A DNA stretch of 64,000 nt from Candidatus Methylomicrobium oryzae. GTDB lineage: Bacteria > Pseudomonadota > Gammaproteobacteria > Methylococcales > Methylomonadaceae. Numbering within the stretch: the first letter of the stretch is position 1; every line of letters begins with the position of its first letter. Position numbers and translations under genes: made by a program. This document shows, piece after piece, positions 48,380 to 57,755 of this stretch. The DNA lies in contig NZ_JAERVK010000008.1 in NCBI RefSeq assembly GCF_016745425.1, positions 124,001-188,000 of the forward strand, in the 5' to 3' direction. The notes below the pieces were generated by a model. The model was not told the origin of the DNA, did not search any database, and saw nothing but the letters and a program-made list of their open reading frames with translations.

Positions 48380-49279
48380 ATGTCATCTAAAGAATCCGAA
48401 TTAAAAGCCGAACTACTCACCGTTTTTACCGCATTTAGAGAGTCTCATAACGAGCTTATTGCCTGCTTGAATGATGACAGCGCATATCCAGTCTGGATTC
48501 AGCAAATTGATGGGGATCATGCCGCAACCCGGAATATGCTGAGAAACATCGTGCTGAATTGGTCCTACACTGACGATGGGCAGGAGCCTGGAACTACTAT
48601 TCAATATAACGGACTGGCACCTTGCTCTATGAGTACGTATCTGACGATAAACAAGGTGAACGAATGTCGGGATCTGCTGCATAAGCAGTTAATGAAAATG
48701 GATTCGCTGGAAGGCGAGCTTGAAATTTCCGAGCTCGAAGACGAAGATGATAATCGCGATCGGTTATCAAAAAGGGCCATGACCCGCTTGGGCTATCCGC
48801 GCTTCAATCGCCGGCAAGCCTGCCGGAAGTTTATCGCACTTCCCTACCCTGTGCTTTCGGCCGGCTTTTTCTGGAATCGTTATCGTAAAACCATAAAACT
48901 GGATCGATCTGAAGTTCAGGCACGATTGGATAAGCTTTTGCAGCGGTCATGGGCTGAGCATGATGCCATATATCATGAACTTGAGCGATTTCATGCGATT
49001 GACGACGGGTGTTTGGTACAAGTTTTCCCGGAAAGCATTCATCGGCGAGTTAACTTGTACGTCAATCAGAATGGCGTAGAAAAACGCATACAGCGCTACG
49101 CGCATACACCCATTTTCTATGTGTGTAGGTCGAATGCCCCTCTCCCCCCAAAAACGTTGTTACCGGATGAACCTTCTGCGAAAGAATGTCGTTTGGCAAA
49201 GCGTAATATTACAATTGAATGCGAACCTTATTTACCTTTGCTGAATTTGTATCGGTTATTGCCTAAATATAGGGGATAA
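48380..49279 (+). CDS. tus: DNA replication terminus site-binding protein (Tus-like)
   Basis: A 299-residue protein that resembles Tus, the monomeric fork-arrest protein of enterobacteria, over its length. The best match is the central and C-terminal part: WNRYRKTIKLDRSEVQARLDKLL corresponds to the Tus segment ahead of the interdomain strands, and VNLYVNQNGVEKRIQRYAHTPIFYV to the PVKVQPIARVWYKG region with following PTPLIAL. It is rich in basic residues. The composition is more A+T rich than its neighbours, and a broken IS5-type transposase follows, so acquisition from a plasmid or other replicon is likely. No clear Ter site is visible. Confidence 0.65.
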   Translation: MSSKESELKAELLTVFTAFRESHNELIACLNDDSAYPVWIQQIDGDHAATRNMLRNIVLNWSYTDDGQEPGTTIQYNGLAPCSMSTYLTINKVNECRDLLHKQLMKMDSLEGELEISELEDEDDNRDRLSKRAMTRLGYPRFNRRQACRKFIALPYPVLSAGFFWNRYRKTIKLDRSEVQARLDKLLQRSWAEHDAIYHELERFHAIDDGCLVQVFPESIHRRVNLYVNQNGVEKRIQRYAHTPIFYVCRSNAPLPPKTLLPDEPSAKECRLAKRNITIECEPYLPLLNLYRLLPKYRG

Positions 49280-49473
49280 CCCATTTTTTAAGAAAGCTAA
49301 AGATTTGAATGTACCGGTTTTCGATTTTGAGATAGTTATAAAGATATTTGCTTAACGCGCTATTTTCCTTTGATTTTCTATTTAACACTTTCTGGCAGGC
49401 TGGCAGCCCACGTTCTTCTTATCAAGCAATTAATCAACAGCAATTCAAAGAAGTTTCGCTTTTTACTTAGTCA

Positions 49474-49490
49474 CTATTATATGATAATAG
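49474..49490. repeat. Palindrome downstream of the tus-like gene
   Basis: CTATTATATGATAATAG is a near-perfect palindrome, similar to the motif at 48335. It lies in the 375-bp A+T-rich stretch after the tus-like gene, which otherwise shows no gene. Confidence 0.3.
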
Positions 49491-49654
49491 ATATAAAAGA
49501 TTTTTGATTAACAAAGGCTAAAGAGAAAAACTAATTTTCAAGGAAAATAACATTACAACAAAGCGGTATTTCCTTCCCCTTATAAGCCCATACCGGAGAA
49601 TAGTGCTTACATAATCTGGGATAGATTCTGCTCGCCCAGCGACGCCATAATCTT

Positions 49655-50060
49655 TCCGATGCGGCATAAAAACCCCCTTTATCCGGCCGTGAAGGTATCT
49701 GGAATGGCAAGGCCCACGACAACCGCTTGTTCATCAATGCAGTTCTGGATCTTGCGGGCCGGCGCGCCGTGGCGCGATCTGCCGCCCGATTATGGCGATT
49801 GGAAGAACACGCACCGGCGTTTTTGCCGCTGGCGCGATTGCGGGGTGTTTGGGAAACGCTTTTGGAACAACTGATCACGGAACCGGATTTTGAATGGCTG
49901 ATGATCGATGCCAGCCACATCAAAGTTCATCCGCAGGCAGTCGGTGCGCGAGGGGGGCAATCAGGCGATGGGACGTACAAAAGGGGGCTCAATACTCGAA
50001 TACATCTGGCCGTAAATGTGCAAGGTATGCCGATCCGAGTTTTTTATTACGTCAAGATGA
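49655..50060 (+). pseudogene. Broken IS5-family transposase
   Basis: Two frames together spell an IS5-type transposase. Frame one (49659-49874) reads CSSMQFWILRAGAPWRDLPP and DYGDWKNTHRRFCRWRD. From about 49850 the match continues in another frame with EPDFEWLMIDASHIKVHP (holding the first catalytic aspartate) and GARGGQSGDGTYKRG. A frameshift separates them, and the C-terminal half with the other catalytic acids is missing or unrecognisable. It is inactive. Confidence 0.8.
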
Positions 50061-50304
50061 GTCCAACGCAGCCGAAAACAAGCCTCGCATACCTCTATTT
50101 TTACGTACCTTATATTCTTGATACTCCGAACGCCAGACAGAATGCGATTGGTGAAATCCGGAACAACAGTTCGGGGGAACGTAACCGAAGCGCGGTCAGG
50201 ACCGGGCCAACGATCATAGAGTGAGGTCGTGCTCGGCCGGCTCAACGTAATTCAATGACTCAGAACGTACTTTTGGGGTCGTTCTGGTACCAATGATTTT
50301 TATT

Positions 50305-50334
50305 TTGATAACAACTAAAGTGTTACAATATTAT
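50305..50334 (+). promoter_or_regulatory. Candidate sigma-70 promoter for mlaA
   Basis: TTGATA (50305-50310) and TATTAT (50329-50334) with an 18-bp spacer, about 98 bp upstream of the mlaA start. The stretch is A+T rich after the IS remnant. Confidence 0.4.
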
Positions 50335-50432
50335 TGATATCGAATCATAACTATTAATCTATTGCGGCAGCCTTTTAATTCCCCGTTTTTCAATACGCCT
50401 CAAACCACCGACCTTTATTAGGAAATGCACAA

Positions 50433-51404
50433 ATGTTTACCCGATTCCATCCTGGTATAAGCCAAGCCCTTTCAGTACCCGTTTTTTTAGTTGCAAGCGC
50501 CTCGATACTGACAGGCTGTGCGAGCACCGGGAAAGATAAGGAATCGTCGGTAGAGATTACAACACCCCCGCCCCAGGCAAGCCAGACGGATCCTTTTGAA
50601 GGATTCAACCGGTCAATGTATAACTTCAATATGAAATTGGATAAATATTTTTTCAAACCGGTCTCCGACGGTTATAAATTTATTACACCCGATTTCGTGG
50701 AAACCGGCGTCAGCAATTTTTTCAATAACCTGAAAGGCATCAATGTCGTCTTGAATGACTTCCTGCAGGGGAAGTTCGCCCAAGGGGCTTCGGATAGCGG
50801 TCGATTTCTGACCAATACGACGATAGGTGTCGTCGGTCTGGTTGACGTAGCCAGCGAACTGGGTTTACATCCCAACGTCGAGGACTTCGGGCAAACCCTG
50901 GCGGTCTGGGGCGTCGGCGAAGGTCCCTATCTGGTGCTGCCGGTCATGGGACCTACAACTATCCGCGACGGTAGTGGCGGTATCGTGGACAAAGCAGCCA
51001 ATCCGGGTACCTATGTACCGTTCACCGGTATTATAGAGGGCATCAACGATCGCGCCAAAGCCCAAGGCGCGTTGAACTTTATCGACGAGGCCTCATTGGA
51101 TCCGTACGTGTTTACCCGCGAGTCTTTCCTGCAGCATCGTCGGCATTTGGTTAATGACGGCAAAACCGACATCGGCCACGATCACTTGGATCTGGATGCC
51201 TCCTTCGACAATTCTGCCGATCCGAAGAGAGATAATCCTGGGGCTGAAAAATCCGTTGCCGATGCGTCAAGTAAGGACCCCGTATCCGTAAAGCCTACCG
51301 ACAAGACCGCATCGGCCAAACGTCCGGCTTACGAGGCGATGATCGAAGCCTTCGAGCAAAACTCGGCCAAAGTCGACCGGTTAAGCGAAATCATCAACCG
51401 TTAA
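50433..51404 (+). CDS. mlaA: Phospholipid-binding lipoprotein MlaA (VacJ)
   Basis: Outer-membrane lipoprotein that removes phospholipids from the outer leaflet and passes them to MlaC. The 323-residue precursor has a lipobox ILTGC at the end of the signal peptide (about residue 29). The MlaA core follows: DPFEGFNRSMYNFNMKLDKY, GVSNFFNNLKGINVVLNDFLQGK, and the conserved GVGEGPYLVLPVMGPTTIRDG. The C-terminal 70 residues are a polar tail not needed for the fold. It is alone, not with the mlaFEDCB genes. A strong terminator follows. Confidence 0.93.
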   Translation: MFTRFHPGISQALSVPVFLVASASILTGCASTGKDKESSVEITTPPPQASQTDPFEGFNRSMYNFNMKLDKYFFKPVSDGYKFITPDFVETGVSNFFNNLKGINVVLNDFLQGKFAQGASDSGRFLTNTTIGVVGLVDVASELGLHPNVEDFGQTLAVWGVGEGPYLVLPVMGPTTIRDGSGGIVDKAANPGTYVPFTGIIEGINDRAKAQGALNFIDEASLDPYVFTRESFLQHRRHLVNDGKTDIGHDHLDLDASFDNSADPKRDNPGAEKSVADASSKDPVSVKPTDKTASAKRPAYEAMIEAFEQNSAKVDRLSEIINR

Positions 51405-51430
51405 CTCTTCTAATAGCTTCGCAAGTTATC

Positions 51431-51484
51431 GATTCAATCGCAGGGGTAGACACGCAGTTTGCCCTGCGATTGAATCCGTTTTTA
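51431..51484 (+). terminator. Strong rho-independent terminator after mlaA
   Basis: A perfect 15-bp stem GATTCAATCGCAGGG with its complement (51462-51476), a 16-nt loop, and CGTTTTTA after it. It lies 27 bp past the mlaA stop. Confidence 0.85.
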
Positions 51485-51880
51485 GAACCGGTTCGATTTT
51501 AACCACAGACGGTGAAATCGTAATTCGTGTCGTCAAGCTTGCACCTTTGCATCTGGAATCGTGCGGCGGTCAGATCAACGCCGAGTTTGAATTTTTTTAT
51601 GTCGGTTTGCCCATCTCATATTCCGGCGCATAAACTGACCCGCGTCAAACGGCGCATAGGTTGCACTACGTCTCTAAGCGTAAGCGCTTCATGGCAAAAA
51701 GCTCAGCAATAAAACTTTGGCGATGAAAAACGCCTCCTGCCGGAACACGACGGACGAGTCTTAGTCAAAATCCTGATCCGCAACTCAAGACAGCTTTATC
51801 AAATCCGGCTGTTCCCCATGCCAGTGGTTCGGTCAATTTACGAGCGGTAGTCAGCCAAGTCTCAACAGGAGGAAAAAACG
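51485..51880. other. Intergenic region, no gene seen
   Basis: About 400 bp between the mlaA terminator and the zinc-finger gene. Short open frames exist but lack ribosome sites and any family likeness. It presumably carries the promoter of the DksA/TraR-type gene; I find no clear palindrome. Confidence 0.4.
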
Positions 51881-52279
51881 ATGAGCATCGAGTTAACCGA
51901 CCACCAAATCAATGGTTTCAAGATCAAGCTGAAGGATCGCTACATGGCGTTGCGCCGGGAGATCAGCGCGGAATTGCTCAGTTTCGACAAAGAACAATAC
52001 GTGGATTTGGCAGGACGCGTGCACGACAGCGGGGAGGAGTCGCTGGCCGACCTGCTGGTGGACCTCGAGCTGGCCTCGATCGACCGCCACATCCAGGAAA
52101 TTCGCGACATCGACGAGGCCCTGGTGCGAATTGCCCAAGGCACCTATGGCGAATGCTGCGACTGCCTTCAGCCTATCTCGCCGAAACGCCTGGAAGTCAA
52201 TCCTGCCGCCCGGCGTTGCGTTATCTGCCAGGAAGCCCACGATCATAATTTTGCGCACGGTGCCCAGCCGTCGTTGTGA
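51881..52279 (+). CDS. DksA/TraR family C4 zinc-finger protein
   Basis: A 132-residue protein. An N-terminal helical hairpin (residues 5-90) is followed by a C-terminal zinc finger CCDC ... CVIC (C-x2-C twice, ECCDCLQPISPKRLEVNPAA), as in DksA/TraR. These proteins enter the RNA polymerase secondary channel and adjust initiation, in DksA's case with ppGpp. The tip region (DLAGRVHDSGEESLADLLVD) is not identical to the DksA DxxDxA tip, so I call it a DksA-like paralogue. AGGAGG precedes the ATG. Confidence 0.85.
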   Translation: MSIELTDHQINGFKIKLKDRYMALRREISAELLSFDKEQYVDLAGRVHDSGEESLADLLVDLELASIDRHIQEIRDIDEALVRIAQGTYGECCDCLQPISPKRLEVNPAARRCVICQEAHDHNFAHGAQPSL

Positions 52280-52330
52280 TAGCAGACGGCTGACTACCGA
52301 GCCAGCGTAGGGGCTGAGAGGCTTAGACGT

Positions 52331-52630
52331 CTACTTCGGACAGCGATGCGTCAATCTTGAATCCGGCGACGGCTGCACCGCCCCTGTCAGGCTTTCCCAT
52401 TCCGATAAAATCGCCATAGCCTCTTCCCTGCTGCTGCCGCAGACATCTTCGGTTGGCTGAAAGCCGGCACATACACGGGGACGGCTGGGATGCAGAAATA
52501 TCGCGCATTTGTTTTCTTCGTCCAAATGCAGGCAGCGTACACCGGCAGGCTTGCCGAAAGGATGTAACGGCATCGAGGAAGAAATGGACGGCGCGATACA
52601 ACACGCGCCGCAGCCGGCTCGACATTGCAT
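52331..52630 (-). CDS. YkgJ-type cysteine-cluster protein
   Basis: A 99-residue protein with a cysteine pattern of the YkgJ/CxxCxxCC family. The N-terminus reads MQCRAGCGACCIAPSIS, then GVRCLHLDEENKCAIF and RPRVCAGFQP. Such proteins probably bind an iron or zinc centre; the role is unknown. ATG 52630 is preceded by GAGG. It is convergent with the zinc-finger gene and in the same direction as, but after, the hydrolase gene. Confidence 0.82.
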   Translation of the reverse strand: MQCRAGCGACCIAPSISSSMPLHPFGKPAGVRCLHLDEENKCAIFLHPSRPRVCAGFQPTEDVCGSSREEAMAILSEWESLTGAVQPSPDSRLTHRCPK

Positions 52631-52705
52631 CAAAGAACCTCAGGCACTGAAAAAGACACACTCATACGGTCATTAACGCTTCTATGCGGCCTGCGGCTGA
52701 AACCG

Positions 52706-54049
52706 TCATTCTTTTTCTTCCAGAGCCCAGCAATGACAAGGCTGGGTGTCCGGCGACACTTGCGCCTGGGTCGAAAGTTTGAAGGGATGGCCGGTATCGG
52801 TTTTCAGCTCGACCTCCATCAGGTAGGCGCGGTAGCCCGACTTCGGGACCGGAATCAAAGCCTTGGCATGGCTGCTGCCGCGGGTAATGGCCAAGGGTTC
52901 TGCGGTCCATCGATTGTCCCTGAAATCGCGGTCATCGGAATGAGAACTCCATAAGCGGATCGCGCCGGCCTCTTCATTGCTTTCGACCTGGACGTAAACG
53001 TGGCCGTTATCCGCCTGCTTGAATTTCCAGGCCAGTTTGGGCAGCGGCTTGTTATCGGCGATCAATTCGAAAAACGCCGCCAGCGTCTGCAGCGCCTGCT
53101 CGCCACCGTTCAAATCGTGGCCGGCGTTGGGTGTCTGATAGATCAGTTTCGGTCCTGGCAAGTCATCCCAATAATGGCGCAGCGAATCCACCGTCCAGTA
53201 GGGATCGTTGGTGCCCAGCAGTAAAAGTTTCGGCATCGTCAAGCGCTGCACATAGGCATAGGGATCGATCCAGCTGCGCAGTTTCCGCATCGGTTCATTG
53301 TCGATTTTTCGGTGCAGGTTCAATTCCGTGTAGTCTTGCAATTTCGTACTCTGTTTGCCGTAGATCTGCTCGGACCATTGCAGCTGCGCCTTCATGTTGA
53401 GCGTGTCGATCACCATCGGCGCAATCGCGGCAATGCGCCGGTCGACCGCCGCGGCCAGCCAAGTCGCCCAGCCTCTTTTCGAAGCTCCGCTCATTACAAA
53501 GCGCCGGATTTGCTGGCGATGTTCGGATTTAACGATCTCCTGCACGGCATCCATCGCTTTCACCGCACTTTTGACCATCGGAAAGAGCAAAGGCCAGGTT
53601 TCGTCGCCGGTCTTGAGATATTGATTCAACGTATAGGCAATCAACGCATCTTCACGTCGGTCCTGATAAAACGGCTGATTGGGCACATTCGTCAGCACCG
53701 CCGCAACGGCGCCGCCCCGCTCCGCCAGGATTTTCAGATCTTCTACCTGGTTTTCGGCATTACCGTCGCCTGCGATTCTTAAAAAAGCAATATCGGGATT
53801 GCGAATCGCATGAGGCCTGACGACGACCAGCTGGTGCGTCCAGGTATGGCCACGCCAATTCTGGCTGACCAGCACATAGCGCTCCACCGTTCCCCAATGC
53901 TCGTTTGCAATCTTGACGGATTGCCAGCGGTATTCCGGTTCGGTTTTGTTAAGGTAATTTTCCAAAGGATTTCCCCAAACTGTTTGGGTTATAAAAAGAC
54001 AACCGATGAGGCAGAGCCTCTTTATAAGGTTTTGCAGAGGGATAGGCAT
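52706..54049 (-). CDS. PqaA-type (PhoPQ-activated pathogenicity-related) alpha/beta hydrolase
   Basis: A 447-residue secreted protein: signal peptide in the first 26 residues (LCLIGCLFITQTVWG). The rest matches the PhoPQ-activated pathogenicity-related (PqaA) family. The nucleophile elbow is in MSGASKRGWATWLAAA, and the acid and histidine are in NDPYWTVDS and NAGHDLNG, an alpha/beta hydrolase triad. It has a C-terminal beta domain (VYVQVESNEEAGAIRLWSS). Salmonella pqaA is linked to peptide resistance; the biochemical substrate is unknown. The gene stands alone with no PhoPQ here. Confidence 0.85.
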   Translation of the reverse strand: MPIPLQNLIKRLCLIGCLFITQTVWGNPLENYLNKTEPEYRWQSVKIANEHWGTVERYVLVSQNWRGHTWTHQLVVVRPHAIRNPDIAFLRIAGDGNAENQVEDLKILAERGGAVAAVLTNVPNQPFYQDRREDALIAYTLNQYLKTGDETWPLLFPMVKSAVKAMDAVQEIVKSEHRQQIRRFVMSGASKRGWATWLAAAVDRRIAAIAPMVIDTLNMKAQLQWSEQIYGKQSTKLQDYTELNLHRKIDNEPMRKLRSWIDPYAYVQRLTMPKLLLLGTNDPYWTVDSLRHYWDDLPGPKLIYQTPNAGHDLNGGEQALQTLAAFFELIADNKPLPKLAWKFKQADNGHVYVQVESNEEAGAIRLWSSHSDDRDFRDNRWTAEPLAITRGSSHAKALIPVPKSGYRAYLMEVELKTDTGHPFKLSTQAQVSPDTQPCHCWALEEKE

Positions 54050-54534
54050 AATGCAGTTTTTATCGTTCAGTCGGCAGCTGATTGAGGTTTACGAAGAGGC
54101 CCATAAAATCCCGATTAAATACTCATACTCCGATTCGAGTACGTCCAAAGTAAGATTTTATTCAGTCCGGATAGTGCAATTTTTTTAAAATCTATTAATT
54201 GCCTCGCTATAAACAAGGGACCGAATATGTCAGGAATGAGTCCTCTGCTCTAAGGGATCAGGACCGATATTCGTATTCCTGTATCCGCTCCCCGTCAGCG
54301 CAATCCCGCATCCGAGACGGATAGCCAAATGAAGCAGGCCGGTCATGAATCCCTGACTTTCTAAAGTATTTACCGAATGGGCTGTAATCCACGATATGGA
54401 AGGAATGGATTCCTCAATCTACTGTAGATGTAGAGCTAGACTATGAGCTGGTGATATACTATCAAAATATAGTGCTACATTACCTAGCAAGCCCCATGGT
54501 GCTGGATTTTCGTGCTCTCGGCGAGGCAAAGAAT
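54050..54534. other. Intergenic region, no gene seen
   Basis: About 480 bp between the divergent PqaA-like gene and the winged-helix-like gene. It is A+T rich with no open frame, RNA gene or repeat that I can support. Confidence 0.4.
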
Positions 54535-54984
54535 ATGATCGAAAATATTGAAGAAGTCAAAAATCAGCTGAAGGAACTTTCAGAAGTCATCAATTCTTTT
54601 ACATCCGAAGCCGTACAGCTGCGCATTATCGATTTGGTCTTCAATGCCCAGCAAAAGAAAGCACCGGACATCACGGCACAAGAACCGGAATACATCTCCC
54701 CTTCTCGTTCCAAAAGAAAAAGAATTAAATCAAAAGTTAGATCGCTGCCGACAGACAGGGCTGCGAACGGGGAAGGCCCCGTGTCTATACTTGCCAAATT
54801 GACCACAAGCGCTTTCTTCGAACAACCGCAGTCGATCCGCTCGATTATCGAATATTGTGAAGTCAATTTCGCCAAGAAAATCAAGCAAAGCGATATTTCC
54901 GGTAAATTGGCGAAGATGGTTAAAGAAGGCACTTTAAAACGGGAAAAAAACGCGGAAGGCCAATATGAGTACAGCAAACCCTAA
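54535..54984 (+). CDS. Putative winged-helix-like protein, unknown
   Basis: A product of about 149 residues from ATG 54535 (the frame is open upstream to 54451). The N-terminal helix (ENIEEVKNQLKELSEVINSF) may be a coiled coil. The middle is a basic linker (SPSRSKRKRIKSKVRS). The last 65 residues (ILAKLTTSAFFEQPQSIRSI to AEGQYEYSKP) look like a winged helix with VNFAKKIKQSDISGKLAKMVKEG as the recognition part. This suggests DNA or RNA binding; no family name is given. Confidence 0.5.
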   Translation: MIENIEEVKNQLKELSEVINSFTSEAVQLRIIDLVFNAQQKKAPDITAQEPEYISPSRSKRKRIKSKVRSLPTDRAANGEGPVSILAKLTTSAFFEQPQSIRSIIEYCEVNFAKKIKQSDISGKLAKMVKEGTLKREKNAEGQYEYSKP

Positions 54985-55041
54985 AGCCGGTTTACCCGTT
55001 TCGATCGAATTCAACCGAGAAATAGCCCTTTTACCTTTTAC

Positions 55042-55917
55042 TCACGCTTTCATCGCCAGATCGGCGACGACTCCTCGCACCCCTTCAACCACGTCGGCAA
55101 GAAACTCGTAATCGAGCTGCTCGATTCTATCACCCGGTTTGTGGTAAAAAGGATAGCGTAGCGGCGCCGTGTCGGTGACCATCAGGGCCCGATAGCCCTG
55201 TTTCCAGAATGACCAATGGTCCGAACTCCACGCCCCCGGAAAATCGGTCGGCAGCGTAAATGTTTCACAGGGAATCGCGGAATGCCGCAGGAACGATTCG
55301 GCTGCTTCGGCAAGCAGAGTATGCGAGCGGCGGTTGCCGACCAGGGCGATGAAATTACCCCGGGTCGGGGCCATGAGACCGAACAGCGACAAACGCTGAC
55401 TTCCGCGCTCTAGGTAACGGCAGGCTATGGTTTCCAGGCAGATCATCGCGACCACATTCTCGCCGCGCTCGCGGCAGCGCTCCGCGTAGAGATGGCTTCC
55501 CATCTTTTCGGTGCGCAGGAATGGTTTTTCCTCATTGGTAAACGCGACAAAACGCACGGTACGGGCGACCGGTTCGTCCGCGAACGCACGGGCCAGCGAG
55601 ATCAGCGCCGCGACGCCTGACCCATTATCGTTGGCGCCGGGTGACCCCTGATGCGTATCGTAATGCGCACCTACGATCACGATCTCCGACGGCGAAACAT
55701 CGCCTCGCACCTCTGCTTCGATATTGGCAAACCGCTTGCCATCCGCCTCATACTCCTGTCGAGCGGGGATATAACCGGCATCGCGCAGCCATCGGTCGAT
55801 CAGTGAAGCCGCCTCAATCAATTGCGAATACCGGTAAACATTACGCTCGCCGATATCGCTGGCAAGACGGTAAATGTCTTCGCGTAATTGCACGATATGC
55901 TGCTTCGATACGTTCAT
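55042..55917 (-). CDS. M28 family zinc aminopeptidase
   Basis: A peptidase of about 291 residues. The zinc ligands of the M28 family are visible: VGAHYDTHQGSPGANDNGSG (His and the bridging Asp), the FTNEEKPF glutamates, and H in FYHKPGDRIEQLDYEF. No signal peptide is clear, so it may be cytoplasmic or exported by another way. ATG 55917 has GAGGGGG ahead; the upstream ATG (55971) adds 18 residues without such a site. It is convergent with the winged-helix-like gene. Confidence 0.83.
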   Translation of the reverse strand: MNVSKQHIVQLREDIYRLASDIGERNVYRYSQLIEAASLIDRWLRDAGYIPARQEYEADGKRFANIEAEVRGDVSPSEIVIVGAHYDTHQGSPGANDNGSGVAALISLARAFADEPVARTVRFVAFTNEEKPFLRTEKMGSHLYAERCRERGENVVAMICLETIACRYLERGSQRLSLFGLMAPTRGNFIALVGNRRSHTLLAEAAESFLRHSAIPCETFTLPTDFPGAWSSDHWSFWKQGYRALMVTDTAPLRYPFYHKPGDRIEQLDYEFLADVVEGVRGVVADLAMKA

Positions 55918-56331
55918 CCCCGACCCCCTCCTCTGCACTGTGCGTAATGCTAAACCTATTCCTATTGGCAAGGGAGGCGTCGCAGGAGTTCACTTTTTGA
56001 GGAAAGACTGCTTGGATCTTAGAAATAGGCAACAAGACAAACAGAGCCGGCCGATATAGCAATGTTGAACAGGTTCTATCCGATTGTGATGGCTGGGTTA
56101 AATGAAGAAATTAAAGAATAAAGATATCCCGCTGCCCGTCACGCCCAATGTCAATCGCAATTAATACTTTATCGTAGTGATTTTTGCAGGTGCTCAAACG
56201 AGAGGCAAGCAGGTTACCTACGCACAAGGAACAGTGACGCGGCCAACCGTCGATATCAGTTCATTTTCGAAACGCATCGTCAAATATTCGAAAACCCAGG
56301 GTATAAAACCCAGTTTTCCCACGGTACGCAT
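55918..56331. other. Intergenic region, no gene seen
   Basis: About 410 bp with no clear gene, repeat or RNA. It lies between the divergent M28 peptidase and a short frame of doubtful status. Confidence 0.4.
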
Positions 56332-56550
56332 ATGAACAGCAATTTAGCCGACAAAAAAACGAAGTTAAGCATCTCCAATATGGTGTTGGATTGCCCCGGA
56401 GGAAACATCCGCGTATTAAACGACGCGCAAGTGAGTTACCAATTTCTGGAAAAAAGGAACAGGAAAGCTGTCCGACTTTGTGATGAACTAAAGATTTTAG
56501 GGGTATCCACTAGGGTTTTCGGAAGGCATCCTGGCAACCTTCAGGAATAG
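56332..56550 (+). CDS. Short open frame, doubtful small protein
   Basis: A 72-residue basic frame (MNSNLADKKTKLSISNM) with no clear ribosome site and no family match. Composition is not coding-like in a strong way. Listed as possible only. Confidence 0.2.
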   Translation: MNSNLADKKTKLSISNMVLDCPGGNIRVLNDAQVSYQFLEKRNRKAVRLCDELKILGVSTRVFGRHPGNLQE

Positions 56551-56721
56551 CCCCTTGCCGCGGCATTACGCAGAAATGCTTACTCCGAAGTATGCACAAT
56601 TGCCTCCGTCCAGATTGCCCTGCGCTCAGGAACGGCGCAAGAAGCTCGTCCACCTGCTTGCCTACTCGTCTATCCCAACGTACACTGCCATCTCTGGATC
56701 GATCTCTACAACGTAAACATC

Positions 56722-57102
56722 ATGGTTAATAAACTCCCCGCAATCCTGAGTCTTATCGTCTTGATGGCAGGCTGCCAGTTTCAGAAGCCGGACTATGTTC
56801 AAACGCTATCGCCGGCGGAATTGCAGCAGGTTATGCAGCATCAGGATATTTTTCTGGTCGACGTGCACACGCCCGAACAACGGCATATCAAAGGTACCGA
56901 TCTTTTCGTTCCCTACGATGAGGTGGAGAAATATCAGGATAAACTGCCGAAGGATAAAAATGCCGCCATTTATCTCTATTGCCGAAGCGGACCGATGGGA
57001 AATGCCGCGGCAAAGTCGCTTTACGCATTGGGCTACCGCAGCCTGTTCAATCTGGAAGGCGGCGCGAAGGCCTGGAAAAAGGCGGGACTGGATTTCGAAT
57101 GA
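56722..57102 (+). CDS. Lipoprotein with rhodanese-like domain
   Basis: A 126-residue precursor with a lipobox LMAGC (C at about residue 18), so the mature protein is membrane-attached in the periplasm. The rest is a single rhodanese domain: LVDVHTPEQRHIKGT and the active cysteine in YCRSGPMGNAAAKSL, then NLEGGAKAWKKAG. Sulfur transfer or redox relay in the envelope is possible. It stands alone, followed closely by an opposite-strand gene. Confidence 0.85.
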   Translation: MVNKLPAILSLIVLMAGCQFQKPDYVQTLSPAELQQVMQHQDIFLVDVHTPEQRHIKGTDLFVPYDEVEKYQDKLPKDKNAAIYLYCRSGPMGNAAAKSLYALGYRSLFNLEGGAKAWKKAGLDFE

Positions 57103-57111
57103 ACGCGCGCC

Positions 57112-57633
57112 TCATTCATAAAGGCAATCGCTCAAGTCGGGAAGGCGGTTCCACTCGACTTCGCTCCGATCCTCGACGCCCTGCCCGCGTACGGTGACCG
57201 TTTCCATTTGGTGCTGATGGAATAGGCCGAACGATTTGTCGAAATCCGCATTCAGGAATCCTCCGGACAATTGCGCGCAGGCCCCGTAAAGCGCCGAATA
57301 ATCTTCGGATCGGCCGGACAAGCAGGCATTGATCCGGTCGCCGATCAGCCGTACCAGTGACAGGATCGAGGCCTCATGCCGCCAGGTTACCGGTTGCAGG
57401 TGCACCTCTGCGCCCTGCATCGCGACCGCATTCAAGGCCAGATAAGCGAGGCCGGTCAATTTGGCCAGAATGACTGTCATGTCGCCCTGTTTGATCGACA
57501 GGAAAACCTGCTTACCGCCTTCCATCAGCCAGGCCTGGCGCAATACGATGGCCATGTCGGAGAGATGCCCCTCCCCTGCCGGAAAACCGAAGTGCTCCCG
57601 AAATTCCCGGACCGACTGCAAATGTTTGTTCAT
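57112..57633 (-). CDS. Degenerate MazG/PRA-PH-like protein, unknown role
   Basis: A 173-residue protein. The first half recalls the all-alpha NTP pyrophosphohydrolases: VREFREHFGFPAGEGH at residues 8-23, then a helix LMEGGKQVFLSIKQGDMTVI and LAKLTGLAYLALNAVAMQG. However, the metal-binding E-E-x-x-E and D-x-x-x-D acids at these places are replaced (EGGKQ; no acid in ILAKLTG). If the match is true, the enzyme site is dead. The second half (LIGDRINACLSGRSEDYSAL) is not known to me. AGGAAG precedes the ATG. Confidence 0.5.
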   Translation of the reverse strand: MNKHLQSVREFREHFGFPAGEGHLSDMAIVLRQAWLMEGGKQVFLSIKQGDMTVILAKLTGLAYLALNAVAMQGAEVHLQPVTWRHEASILSLVRLIGDRINACLSGRSEDYSALYGACAQLSGGFLNADFDKSFGLFHQHQMETVTVRGQGVEDRSEVEWNRLPDLSDCLYE

Positions 57634-57755
57634 AAGCGCTTCCTGATGTTAAAGCTTCCCGCTGTCGCACACCGATCAACCGAAGCCTGTTCAAGGAGAA
57701 AACTCGTATGCATCATGCACAAATTACGACTTACCCCAGCGAAAGTTGGTTCATT

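Noticed and set aside
50313-50321. AACTAAAGT after the tus-like gene, like the end of an E. coli Ter site
   Set aside because: Only nine bases agree and the rest of the Ter consensus is absent; it lies inside the candidate mlaA promoter.
51527-51712. A 61-codon open frame between mlaA and the zinc-finger gene
   Set aside because: No ribosome site, no likeness to any family, unlikely codon use.
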